Below, piece by piece: positions 11,349 through 22,052 of a stretch of DNA of 64,000 nt (within the stretch, counting starts at the first letter, position 1; each line of letters begins with the position of its first letter). The stretch is from contig NC_079210.1 in NCBI RefSeq assembly GCF_026745355.1, positions 34,103,942-34,167,941 on the forward strand. The letters run 5' to 3'. This stretch comes from Beta vulgaris subsp. vulgaris (lineage: Eukaryota; Streptophyta; Magnoliopsida; Caryophyllales; Amaranthaceae). A program made the position numbers and the translations under genes. The notes under the pieces were generated by a model, which had not been told where the DNA came from, searched no databases, and saw only the letters and a program-made list of their open reading frames with translations.

Positions 11349-12107
11349 ACGCATATTTACATGAGAAATGAGAAAGAATTTTACAAGCTATAACTCTTAT
11401 GATAAGTGATGTAACTCTAATGAAAAAGTGATGCAGCTAAAAAAAAGAATATTAGAAGAAAAAAAATTCAAAAGAATTTTGTTTTGGGTTGAAAATTTTT
11501 TAGAGAGGTATAACGCTAATAAACAAGTATTGTAACTATAACCCAATTGTGTGGTTGAGATTCTTTCTTATTTCTCATGTAAGGAGCATTCTAATGTGAT
11601 CTTGCCGAAGATCACATGATAATTCTCCTTACATGAGAATGAATCTCAACCACCCGATTGGATTAGAATTACAACACTTGTTCGTTAGAGTTATACCTCC
11701 AAAAAATTTTGAACCCCAAAATTTTTTTAATTTTTTCTATTTTTTTTAGGTACATCACTTATTCATGAGAGTTATATCGCATTAAATTCGTTCTCATTTC
11801 TCATGTAAGTATGCATTCTCATATGAGCTCACTTGAAGTGAGGTCATATGAGAATGCATACTTACATGAGAAATGATAATGAATTTTATGCGATATAACT
11901 TTTATGAATAAGTGATGTAATTCTAATGAAAAAGTGGTGTAACTCCAAACAAAGGAATATTACAATAAGAAAAATTCGAACAATGAATTTTTACTTTTGG
12001 GCTCAAAAACTTTTAGGGGGTATAACTTTAATGAACAAGTGTTGTAATTCTGGTTGAGATTCATTCTCATTTCTCATGTAAGGAGCATTCTCATGTGATC
12101 TTGCCCA
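11345..12107. mobile_element. Three MITE copies in alternating orientation
   Basis: A unit of about 230-260 bases occurs three times: plus (11345-11606), inverted (11606-11834) and plus (11835-12107). Each copy has the same order of landmarks: TACATGAGAAATGAGAA, then AGTGATGTAA, then an AAAATTTTT run, then GTGTTGTAA and CTCATGTAAGGAGCATTC. The two junctions are palindromes: ATGTGATCTT against AAGATCACAT near 11606, and TCATATGAGCTCACTT near 11834. (TA)n arrays bound both outer ends. There is no coding capacity. Confidence 0.75.
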
Positions 12108-12140
12108 TATATATATATATATATATAATTATATATATAT

Positions 12141-12200
<60 letters not shown>
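12108..12200. repeat. (TA)n microsatellite
   Basis: TA units with a few ATAAT breaks between the MITE array and the next element. Confidence 0.95.
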
Positions 12201-12201
<1 letters not shown>

Positions 12202-13109
12202 GGTTGGGATCTGGTGAGAATAAGTCCTTATGTGAGAACACTTTTTTTTGTGAGAATGAATCTCATCCGTAGGTTTAGGCTTAATCAAGTGGCTCATGAT
12301 TTTTGAAACAATAGAAACTAATCTAATTTTCTCTCTCCTCCAAAATAGTTGGCTCACACACCTATTTTTCTCTCTCTCTCACGCGTTCACCTCTCTCTCT
12401 CTCACTCACGTTCATCTCTCTCCTCCTAGAAACCTGATTCAAGAACTAATGAAGAAGATCCAACTTCCATATCTGAAAGAAAATAAAATACTAATTAACC
12501 TATAATAATAATTAATCTAAAATTAAAGAAGATTACCAAGAGAATCAAGAAAACGTCATTGAGCAACTAAGCCTGCAAACCTATGAGAAATTATCATAGT
12601 GACCATGTGTTATATCATAATAACCCATCTATCACATGTTTAAAGAAATTAGTTAAGAAAAAAAATAATATTTACTATTTCCATATCATGGTGACCCTTT
12701 GCTATATCATAGTCACCCTCTACTGTATCATAGTAACCAACACAACCCTCTACTATATCATAGTGACCCTCTGCTGTATCATACTAACCAACACACTTTC
12801 TGGAAAAAATAGCGTGGAATCCGCAAATAAGCGAACTAAAACTTTGAAGAACTAAAACTCCATAATGACGATACAGAGGAGAGAGAAAGAGAAGATGTGC
12901 AAAACTTTAGAGAGAGAAAAAAGTAGCGTGAAAGGGGTGGGGAAGAAGGGGGTAAGGGTTAAACTAAATTACGAAAATGCCATTACTCATAAGTAGTATT
13001 TAAAATGGTTAGATTAGATTAGATCCAAAGAACCAGGTTTGTTCTCACATAAAAAAGTGTTCTCACATAGAGGAGGTGTTCTCACAAGAACACTCCTCTC
13101 TCTCTCTCT

Positions 13110-13111
<2 letters not shown>
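12201..13111. mobile_element. 0.9 kb (TA)n-bounded MITE-like element
   Basis: The left end reads GGTTGGGATCTGGTGAGAAT, followed by TATGTGAGAACAC and TTGTGAGAAT. The right end on the reverse strand has three spaced copies of TGTGAGAACA (13036-13090). The left end closely resembles that of the 6.3 kb element at 4939, so the two belong to one family. Between about 12590 and 12790 there are several irregular repeats of ATATCATAGTGACC. No protein is recognisable; a (TC)n run abuts the right end. Confidence 0.6.
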
Positions 13112-13159
<48 letters not shown>

Positions 13160-13184
13160 TATATATAATATATATATATATATA
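13112..13184. repeat. (TA)n microsatellite
   Basis: TA units with interspersed ATAATA; the right border of the 0.9 kb element. Confidence 0.93.
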
Positions 13185-13232
13185 ATTTAGCATCCTAATT
13201 GGGCTCGTCTCTCAATTATTTACTATTTACTA

Positions 13233-13465
13233 CTCCCTCCGTTTTATTTTAATTGTTACACTTTGATATTTTACACTATTCACAAAGTTCACTTCGACCA
13301 TCATTTGTGATTTATACGCGAATGAAAATATAGTCATGTGGGATCGTGTTTGATTCATCATAACATGTATTTTATTAATATGTACTTTTTCTAATTTTTA
13401 CAAATACAAAACTAAAGATATATTTCTCAAATTTTCGCATTGACATACGTGAAAAGTGTAAGGAG
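13233..13465. mobile_element. Stowaway MITE (Tc1/mariner)
   Basis: The left end is CTCCCTCCGTTTTA preceded by TA, the classic Stowaway terminus. A decayed reverse-complement end (AGTGTAAGGAG followed by TA) closes it after about 230 bases. The TA on both sides is the expected target duplication. The right terminus has several substitutions, so its exact end is less certain. Confidence 0.65.
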
Positions 13466-14011
13466 TATCATACAAAATACTAAGGTGAAGAGATTACCAA
13501 AAAAAAGTATGCATGCACTGTATATGTAGAATAGTTCATCCATTAATATTTGAATGAATATGTGGGTGAATGCTCTGTCTAAGCGCGGTTTAGAAGATTT
13601 ATTTATACCTTTAACAAAATATGAAGGACAAAAACAATCTGAAGGAAGAAGATGTACATCTTGAAAGCGGATAGAAAAGATCATCTATACACTTAAGTGA
13701 CCAGTTTGGTTGGAGTTGTTACATGGCTATCGTCACAACCTGTCGTCGGGGAATCTCAACGGAAGAAAGAGTAGCCCTCTGCTCTGCCTGGATCTTTGTT
13801 TTTCGGGTACATCAATAGTTATAGTTTTGAGAATAATGAGCATAGCAAGAGCCAGAGGTTTCATATGTTTTTTTAGATTGATACACAAAATGACACAACA
13901 CATTGATATAATCTCTCAAGTGTCTCAAGGTCCAACCCAAGTCAAAAACTAAAGGTAATTTTCACCCTTCCTACCCCTTGTGGCCTTGCACCATGGTTTT
14001 GGCTTATATAT
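13466..14011. other. No recognisable gene
   Basis: Contains an 80-codon plus-strand ORF (13710-13952) and an 85-codon minus-strand ORF (13427-13684). Neither resembles a family I know or shows a clear coding pattern. Confidence 0.45.
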
Positions 14012-14014
14012 TTA

Positions 14015-14322
14015 GAGGGCGTTTGGTATAATCAACGTAAACGGAATGGAAAGGATTTGGATAAGAAGGGGAAATGGAAATAATAACCGTTACCTTTAAT
14101 AGTTGTTTGGTATCCTAGTGGAATGGAAACAATTGAGAGGTTTATGATTGAGGAAGGAAACGTGATTTGTTTCCACTAGTTTGATAAGGGTAACAAATGT
14201 GGGGATTTTGTTTCCCTCTGGAAACGGTATTTGTTACTTAACATTCATACCAAACAATTAGAAATGGAAATGCTTATTTGAATCCGTTTCCTACATCAAG
14301 ATTTTCCATACCAAATACCCTC
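14015..14322. mobile_element. Tourist-like MITE (PIF/Harbinger)
   Basis: 308 bases with terminal inverted repeats GAGGGCGTTTGGTA and TACCAAATACCCTC, flanked on both sides by TTA (14012-14014 and 14323-14325). The TTA duplication and the GGGCGTTTGGT-type terminus are those of PIF/Harbinger MITEs. It has no coding capacity. Confidence 0.85.
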
Positions 14323-14325
14323 TTA

Positions 14326-15524
14326 ATCTGTAGTCTCCTCTATGAGTACCATTAAATCCAAGGCTCTTTGGTAAAGTTCTCATATGTTGACAAATGCGTT
14401 TCAATAACTATTTTTTTAATTTTTGCAATTTTTGTATATAACTTTTTGGTTTGTAAGTTGAGCTCTTGACAACCTTTCATTTCCCACGTAAATTTTTTAT
14501 GTTTTGCTTTTGCTTTTAATTATACCGTTACTCTTTTTCTTAACAACAATTTGACTTGTAAATTTATCAAATGCACAACTTTGATAATTAGTATTTTCAA
14601 GTTTAAATTAGTAAATATAAAACAAAACTATTACATTTTGATAATACATATTGAGATAAATCAATTATCTCAAATACGAAGAAATGAAAGTGGCGATCAA
14701 TTGCGTGACTTCTGAACACCATATTTTAGTGGGCAGTAGCAATTCAATTAAGAGTCTATTCTCTCCAGCTTATTTTCAGTTCAGCTTTGGACAATACTTT
14801 TACTCTCACATATCACTATTCATTTCAGTTTAGTTCAATTCAATTGTTTTATGTCGAAAAGAACATACCCTAAGATTAGTATATGCATAGTGCAAAAAAG
14901 TCAATATACTGCATCAAATAAAACAAACTAAATATAAGTCAATCCCCTCAAAAAAAAAAAAAAATTAAATATAAGTCAATAAGTCAATAGTTTATAATTT
15001 TATATCCACCTTTAACCCCTTGTCAGCTCATTCTAAAAGTTGGGTTTAACTCTAAAGAAATATCAAAGTATGGTTCTTATATGCTTAACAGTTAGAAACT
15101 ATGATAAAATTATGGCAGAAAAGGAGAAAAACTGTTACATCATCATATTGGTAATTTCTCCACAAAACATACACCATTAATACAATACTTAGTATGATTC
15201 TAAAGACTAGCTACACTTCCCTAAACAAAAAAAGTCATAATAAAATGTGTATTTTCTCTTTGTCATTCAATACATGGCCATTAATGATCAGCACATGACA
15301 AAGTCATAATCAAAACCCCAAACTCCAAATTCTTTTCTATAGAATGTACTAAAAACACTTATTTATTCTACCAAGATATAAACAAACACTAAAATTTTAA
15401 ATCAATTCAACAGTTGTATTTATACTCAGGTCTCCAATAGAATAAAAAATAAAAAAATGAAACAAAATCGTAAAAAAAATAATCCAATCCCCTCTCTTTC
15501 TAGTGCAAAAAAAAAAAGAACTAA
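14326..15524. other. Intergenic and probable 3' flank of the NHL gene
   Basis: AT-rich, with no ORF of note. The part just below 15524 should hold the 3' untranslated region of the minus-strand NHL gene. I cannot place its poly(A) site. Confidence 0.5.
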
Positions 15525-16091
15525 TCAAAAGCGATCTACATCACATATCGTACTCTGAGAACCCTTCCCTGAAGACAAACCAACAAACACAGGCGTGCAG
15601 ATAATCCTCAATACATAACTCTTATGCTTCCACCTTGCAACTTCATATCTTACTGCAGCCCGAACATGAACCTCCAGGCCCAGTTTCTCGGCCCGAGCCT
15701 CATTTCTAATATCCCCTGCCAACTCAGAGTTTCTTATTAGAACATTTCGGGCTCTGGGTTGGGCCGTGAAGACTATATCTTCCCCATGATGTTGGGTAAA
15801 CGGGCCTAAATTACTGTCGTATGCTAAGGTGTAGCCGCTATGGTACACCGAGACTACGATCAAATCATATTTTATTTGATATTTGGAATCGCGGTTGTGA
15901 GATCGGACCTCTAAGATGAAGGTGGCGTTGAGGTGGTTGTCGGCCGTGAAATTGTAGCCATTGATATTTGCTTGATCAATGGAGAACATAGGAGACTTCA
16001 TTTTGTCTGCTAACCAAGCGATCAAAACTGCTATACCACCTAAGAGTAGGAATGTAATTACGAAGCAAATGATTGTTGCTAATTTTCCCAT
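15525..16091 (-). CDS. NDR1/HIN1-like (LEA-2 domain) membrane protein
   Basis: An intact single-exon 188-residue protein. Residues about 5-27 (TIICFVITFLLLGGIAVLIAWL) form one transmembrane anchor with almost no cytosolic leader. Residues about 38-170 are an LEA-2 domain: FSIDQANINGYN, LNATFILEVRSHNRDSKYQI, then a YHSGYTLAY stretch and a C-terminal VLRIICTPVFVGLSS with a final ICDV. Paired cysteines near the end (IICTP and ICDV) are typical of NHL proteins. Family members sit in the plasma membrane facing the cell wall, and some act in pathogen or stress responses. The role of this one is not known. The first ATG gives a good N-terminal anchor, so I keep that start. It is the only undamaged ordinary gene in the window. 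Confidence 0.9.
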   Translation of the reverse strand: MGKLATIICFVITFLLLGGIAVLIAWLADKMKSPMFSIDQANINGYNFTADNHLNATFILEVRSHNRDSKYQIKYDLIVVSVYHSGYTLAYDSNLGPFTQHHGEDIVFTAQPRARNVLIRNSELAGDIRNEARAEKLGLEVHVRAAVRYEVARWKHKSYVLRIICTPVFVGLSSGKGSQSTICDVDRF

Positions 16092-16739
16092 TGTAGGTTT
16101 TTTTGAATTTTGTGGGTTTAAACTTGAATGGCGTTAATGTAACAGTTTGATGGAAATATGAGGAAAAAGGGGAGAGAGAGAGAGGAGAGGAAATGAAAAT
16201 GCGTGGAAGTTTGGTTAACTGATTAAGTTCAACTCAATCATTAAACATGAAGAAGATATTAGATTAGTTATAGGGAAGTTTGTTATTTTTACTCGTCTAT
16301 AGAAAAAAATTCGCTTAGAAATACTAAACAAAATAATTGTAATATTTTAATTTTTGGGGTTTTGAGATATATTAAACGGTAAGATCCAACTAGGATCAAA
16401 AGCACATGACTAATTAGCGTCCCATTTTTCAGAAACTAATCAAAACAAACTAATGTTCAATTTTTCTATTCTTTTTTTTTGTTTGGGTATGTTTAGCTAA
16501 AATAGGGAGTGTTTTATGATGCCTAGTAGTCTTGAAAGTTAGATAAAGGTTAAATATAGTAAGAGTCGACTTTTCCTTTGATTCAATAATGTATTATTTT
16601 TTGGTGAGTAGAGATCAGAAAATACAAGTCGTTTTGTTTAGGTTTTTTTTGGGAGGGTTTTTCTAGATTTGCCTAGGATTCCTCTTTGAGAGCTCGTTTA
16701 ATCTCATTTTTTATTGGAATTTGTGTGAGATGACTTCAA
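16092..16739. other. NHL gene upstream region, then LINE 5' flank
   Basis: Promoter and 5' untranslated region of the minus-strand NHL gene should lie here. A purine run (GGGAGAGAGAGAGAGG) at about 16170 becomes a CT-rich leader on the minus strand, common in plant 5' untranslated regions. No TATA box can be chosen with confidence. The LINE begins somewhere before 16740. Confidence 0.45.
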
Positions 16740-16763
16740 TTTTTTCAATAAAGACTTTAATAA

Positions 16764-17524
16764 ATGAAAAAGGGAAATCTAGTGATCCAAGAAAGCAACA
16801 ATAATCAACTCAAGGAAGCAGAGGAGGTCGTGGAATGGGATGAAACGACTGAAGACGATGAGGATGCGAGAGTTGATCAACTGGGACTAATTGGTAAGAT
16901 CTGGACATCTCATCATATAAATTCGAATGCTTTTATCTCTACTATGACAAATGTTTGGTAACCTAAACATGATTGGAGATTAAAACTATTGACAAAAATA
17001 ATTTTATCTTCCAATTCTTCCATTGGAGAGATAAACAAAGAATTTTACAAGATCAGCCCTGGCATTTCGATAATCATGCGATGTTGCTTGAAATTATTGA
17101 TAGTAATGTGAAGCCTTTAGATGTGCCCCTCTTTGAACTTCCTATGTGGGCGAGGGTGTATAATTTACCCTTCAAGGGTAGATTGAATATATTAAATATG
17201 GAGAAGGTTGGCAATACGATAGGCTCCTTTGTTGAGATGGATAGTACGAGTTCAGCATGTATTGATAAGTCGATTATGTATTGATAAGTCGAGTTTATAA
17301 GAACTAGCCAATACATGATTGATATGAGGAAACTACTTGTGAAATCGGTGAAGGTGAAAATGAGGGGTGGAGTAGAAGAATCTTTTGAGGTAAAGTATGA
17401 AAAATCACCACTTTTTTGCTTTGTGTGTGTGATGATAGGGCATGGGATCAATGATTGTGATGAGAGTATGGACATTGACCCACCACCTCAGAGATATGAC
17501 ATGGGACTGAAGGCATCTCCCTAG
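16764..17524 (+). pseudogene. LINE ORF1: DUF4283 and CCHC zinc knuckle
   Basis: An acidic N-terminal part (16764-16961) is followed by DUF4283 (16973-17284; FIFQFFHWRDKQRIL, then PWHFDNHAMLLE and LPMWARVYNLPF). A separate frame (17315-17524) holds an intact CX2CX4HX4C knuckle, CFVCVMIGHGINDC. ORF1 of plant L1 elements binds the element RNA. A stop at about 16960 and another near 17284 break the frame. The second follows a short duplicated stretch containing TATTGATAAGTCGA, so a small tandem duplication probably caused it. Confidence 0.8.
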
Positions 17525-18096
17525 AAGTTTTATAAGCCTGAAGATTGCATGGCGAGGGAGGGTTCGCTTCCACCATGTGTGAAGCCCTTGTTTGTGACAA
17601 AACTGAAACATCTAGTTCAACTAGTGCTGAAGGAGAATGTGTTAGAGATGGTGAATAAAATGAAAATTGTGGAATTGCACGTAGAATAAAGGGGAGGTAC
17701 TATAGTGGGAAATAAGAGGGAAGAGACAAGAAGAGGAAGATAGAATAAATGGCAGTGTGGAGATCGAATACAAGGGGTGAAAATGAAGTGGCTTTAGTGA
17801 GTGCAACTAATACCCAGCTAGACCCAAAAGAGGTGGTTAATCTACATAACTTTTTCACATTTTATTCGGGGGAGGGAGGTGAAATGAAATTGAAGTAAGA
17901 ATTAAGTTCAAAGAAGAAAAAATGGAATCGAGTGAGTTAAGACATAATGACGATGGAAGAAGACACATATAAGCCAAGGGAGGAGAGCTAAGGTGGACAA
18001 AATGAAGGTGGAGGGTGTAGATGCGAAGAAACAAAAAGTTATGGAGGAAAAACAAACCGAAGGTGGAGGGCCCATAAAATGGGCCATTAGTGCTCA

Positions 18097-21000
18097 ATGA
18101 TTGGTATCCTTTCATGGAACTGCAGAGGTTTGGGGACGGCCTCCGCAGTAAATACGTTGCGACGCTTAATAATCATTGAACATCCCTAGTTACTATTTTT
18201 GAGTGAGACAAGATTGAAGGATTTTGAAATGGAAAATGTGAAAAATAAACTGAAGTTTTCCAACATGTTAACAATAGGGTGCGAAAGGGAGGGGAGGAGG
18301 AGAAGTGGTTGGATTGCACTATCTTTGGCAAGATCCTGTAGTTGTTCACGTGGAGTCATTCTCCATTAATCATGTCGATGTTCTAGTACAACAAGAAGGG
18401 AGAAGGGAGTGGAGATTCACGGGGGTCTATGGTCATCCTCAAGATGAACACAAACATACAACAGTTGAGCTACTAGAGTGATTGTCGGATGAGTGGGGTG
18501 GGGCGTGGTTGTGTGGTGGTCACTTTAACTTGATAATGAGATTGAATGAAAAAAGTGGAGCGCGTGATTTTGATATGAACCAAGCGAGTATCTTGAGGCG
18601 AGCGGTGGAGAAATGTATCCGAGACACGAGATATGTTGGTCATGATTTTACTTAGACGAATAACCGTGGAGGAGATTACAATCTCCGAGAGAGACTTGAT
18701 CGATTTTTTGCAAATGATGAGTGGAAGGAAGATTATCCAGACTCTTATTTTTTGCACTTCACAAAAAGAAGATCAGAATATTTGACTATATTATAGTGTA
18801 TGAAGGGTAGCATGAATGGAGTCACTATGAGGAAGAAAAAAATCTACCGCGAGGAGATGTGGTTGCGAGATGAAGCTTGCTCGGATGTGATCACAAAGGC
18901 ATGGGAAGAGGTTGGAGATATAAGCTCGAAACTGAAACGTACGGCTAGCCAGCTGACCATGTGGGGAAGAACAAATTTGGGGATTTAGCATGTGAAATGC
19001 ACGAGTGTACTGCACAAATGGCGAGCTTGATGATCGAGGTTCAGTCGGATGAGATTATTGCAAAAATGAGGGTGATTGATGATATAAAGGATGAGTTGGA
19101 GAAGAGGGATGAAATCTATTGGCGACAAAGAAGTAGACAAGATTGTCTGAAATCGGGTGAAAAAAATATTTCGTTTTTTCGTAAAAAGGCGAAGCAAAGA
19201 GTTCATCGGAATCACTTTGAGTCTATAAAAGATGAAGCAGGGCAAATTTTCGAAGAAGAGGAAGAAATCCAAGAAGTCATCGCAGGTCACTTTGAGAATT
19301 TGTTTTAATCAAGTTCGCAGATTGATCCAAAAGTGAGGTAGTTAACAAAATTTATGCCAAAATTAAGTCACATGATGGTGCCATGTTGAACGCGCCATTT
19401 CTGGGGATTAAAGTAAAGAAAGCCCTTGATCAAATGCACCCCACCAAGGCTCCAAGCCCATACAGTTATCAGCATATTTCTATCAAACTTTGTGGGCTAC
19501 GGTTGGAAATGATGTGATTAGTAAAGTGTTGAATATTCTTAATCATGGTGAGGACATGGAATCCATCAACAACACCTCACGTGGTGTTGGTACCAAAGAT
19601 AACGTGTGAGTCCCTGGTTGATTTCAGGCCCATTAGCTTATGTAATGTGTTGTATAAAGTGGTGTCAAAGGTGCTAGCAAACAAATTGAAAAAAGTGCTC
19701 CCATATATTATAAATGAATCCTAGAGTGGCTTTATTCCGGGAAGGCTGATTAAAGACAACATTCTGGTGGCATATAAGTGTTTTCACTAGCCGAGGAATA
19801 AAAAAAAAGGGCAAGAAAGGGTTTCTAGGCCTCAAACTGGATATGGGCGAAGCCTACGATAAAGTGGAGTGGCAGTTCCTGGAGGCTATGATGACTAAGA
19901 TGGACTTTTCGAAGGCTTTTGTGAATAATATAATGAAATGGGTGTTTGCATCATTTGCAGTTCTTGTGAATAGTCAACCCTCGAGGCACTTCCTCCCATC
20001 AAGGGGCCTTCGACAGGTAGACCCCTTATCACCTTTCTTATTTATAATTTATGCAGAAGGGCTATCTGCGCTTCTTAAAGATGCGTAAAGCATAAATGAA
20101 ATCCATGGAGTGAAGGTTGGAAGACATGCGGGGCCGACTAGCCATCTCTTGTATGCAGATGACAATTTGTTGTTCATTCGAGCAAATGATGAAAAAGTGG
20201 AAAAAGCTTTAGAAATTCTCGCTGCGTATGAAGTTGCATCAGACAAAAATTGAATATGGATAAATCCAAAGTCTCTTTTAGCCGAAACATTAAGCTTGCA
20301 AGGAAAAATATGCTTCAGACGAAGTTATCCTTCAAGGCAGTTGAAAAGATTGACAAATACCTTCGGCTTCCTACTTATATAGAGAGTTCGAAAAAAAGGG
20401 TTTTCCAAATTATTCAAGATCGAGTATGGAAGAAGCTAAAGGTGGAAAGAGAAGTTATTATCTTATGCAGGAAGAGAGATTTTGATAAAGTCAACAGCGG
20501 AAGCAATTCCAACCTACGCTATGCAATGCTTTGTAATTCCTAATAATATTCTTAAAGCAATAGAAATTGTTTAAGGAGTTTCTTTTGGAGTCAAAACGGG
20601 GAGGAGAAAAAGATTGCTTGGGTGGCGTGGGAGAAGATGTATAAGTCAAAGAAAGAGGGAGGTATGGGTTTTCGAAATTCACAGGTTTTTGATAATGTAT
20701 TACTAGCGAAGCAATCTTGGAGAGTAATGGCCCATGAAGACTCTCTCATGGTAAAAGTGCTTAAAGGGAAATATTTCCCTTCAACTTATTTTATGAAAGC
20801 TACGGTGCCCCCTAATGCTAGCTTCACCTATAGCTCAATAATGTTGGCAAAAGGGAGTGTTATGCAAGCATGGAGCTAGGCGTGTGATAGGTGATGATTC
20901 AGCAACAAGAATATGGGAGGAGACTTGGGTCCCACAGCTCCCACACTTTCGGGTCTTTTCAAGGAGAGAAACGGAGGATGAAATGTCTTTGATGGTAAAT

Positions 21001-21260
21001 GAACTCATGGAGAATAAAAGATGGAAAGAGGGAGTTCTTAACTCTATCTTCATAATGAAGGATGGCTAGACTTGGCATGAGAGAAAAGATGGGGAGTTCA
21101 AGGTGTGAAGTGCGTAGTACATGGCATTTCGAGATGAGTTGATGGTTGTTGCTTCAACCTCTCACTCTCATGACAACTTTGATTGGAAGCAGTTATGGAG
21201 TGCATCTATCTATCCAAAATCCAAGCACCTCGTGTGGTGAAAGGTTCAAGGAGGTATAGC
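18097..21260 (+). pseudogene. LINE ORF2: endonuclease and reverse transcriptase, decayed
   Basis: The ATG at 18097 starts MIGILSWNCRGLG, the canonical start of an L1 apurinic-type endonuclease. The endonuclease GDFN-type motif reads GGHFNL here (about 18525), with Asp lost, and LDRFF follows near 18700. Reverse transcriptase blocks follow: GLKLDMGEAYDKVEW (19843), SRGLRQVDPLSPFLF (about 20000) and LLYADDNLLF (about 20150), where the ADD catalytic pair is intact. Further down, EGGMGFRNSQVFDNVLLAKQ and RIWEETWVP are usual for the C-terminal part of plant L1 ORF2. Stops (18178, 18478, 18654 and others) and several frameshifts make it non-functional. Confidence 0.85.
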
Positions 21261-21856
21261 TGTTACGTAGTATTGAACTGGGAAATATACTGCCACAACA
21301 GGTTCCTCAAACAGAGACTTGTGCAACAGTGCCTTGATCAAAGGTCCCGAACCTGAGCTTCGTTCTCGGACCTGCGAAATGGGACCCACCCTGGAGGTTT
21401 GGGTGGTGGTTCCCCTCCGAATCTTAAGTCAGGTATCAGGAGTAATAAGGAAAATTTTAGAGAGAGAATTATGACATGAGTAATAGTTTATTGCTCTGAA
21501 AAACGTACCTTTCTCCTGATTTCAAGGACTATTTATAGTGTTTAGAATTATTGTTGTACCTTGAGGTCACCCTAATTTAAGAGCACCTGATTGGCTAAAC
21601 AATAGAAACATGACACGTGTCAGGCAATAATGGGAAGGTACACATCATCCAATCATTTGCAGGTGTCCTTTTGAGGCTCTGAGCCTAAGTATGTGGCAGC
21701 CTAAAAAGATGGGTTGGTACTTTCCCTAATTTGGGATTTGTACTCCAGCTATCTCCCTTTTAGCCCTGTACTTTCAGCTGCATGCCAGAGACACATGGTC
21801 GTACTAGATGAAGCCATGTGTTCCACTGAGAGCCGTTGATTTTTTAGGCTACAACA
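21261..21856 (-). repeat. 3' LTR of the Gypsy element
   Basis: Begins TGTTACGTAG and ends GGCTACAACA on the plus strand. On the minus strand it carries a TATA box CTATAAATAG (21529-21538). It pairs with the LTR at 34188-34807, with scattered substitutions and indels between the two. Confidence 0.88.
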
Positions 21857-22052
21857 TTTGCCCCTAAAAGAGTTTATTTTTACTACTTGGTGTCAAGACG
21901 GTTAAAATTCCTCTTTTTTTTTACGAGAACTACGTTGCTTTTCAAAAAATGGTAAGGGCGCCATTTTGCCTCTAACAACTGTCTGAGTAACTCGTCAGGT
22001 ATTCCTCTTCTTCTTCTTTGTTCTTAATTCTTTTACTTTTCCTTTTGAAAAA

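Larger units (their letters stand above)
16740..21260 (+). mobile_element. L1-type LINE, dead, 5' portion; continues after 34807
   Basis: Contains ORF1 (DUF4283 plus zinc knuckle) and ORF2 (endonuclease, reverse transcriptase, start of the C-terminal zinc-binding region) in the usual order. Many stops and frameshifts interrupt both. The element is cut at 21260 by a Gypsy element and resumes at 34808 with the zf-RVT zinc-binding motif, so the visible LINE is about 4.6 kb without the insert. Confidence 0.85.

Noticed and set aside
11345..12107. A CRISPR-like repeat array
   Set aside because: The repeats are long, inverted relative to each other and lack unique spacers; this is plant DNA with MITEs.
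13710..13952. An 80-codon plus-strand ORF next to the Stowaway MITE
   Set aside because: Not recognisable as a protein family and no gene structure around it.
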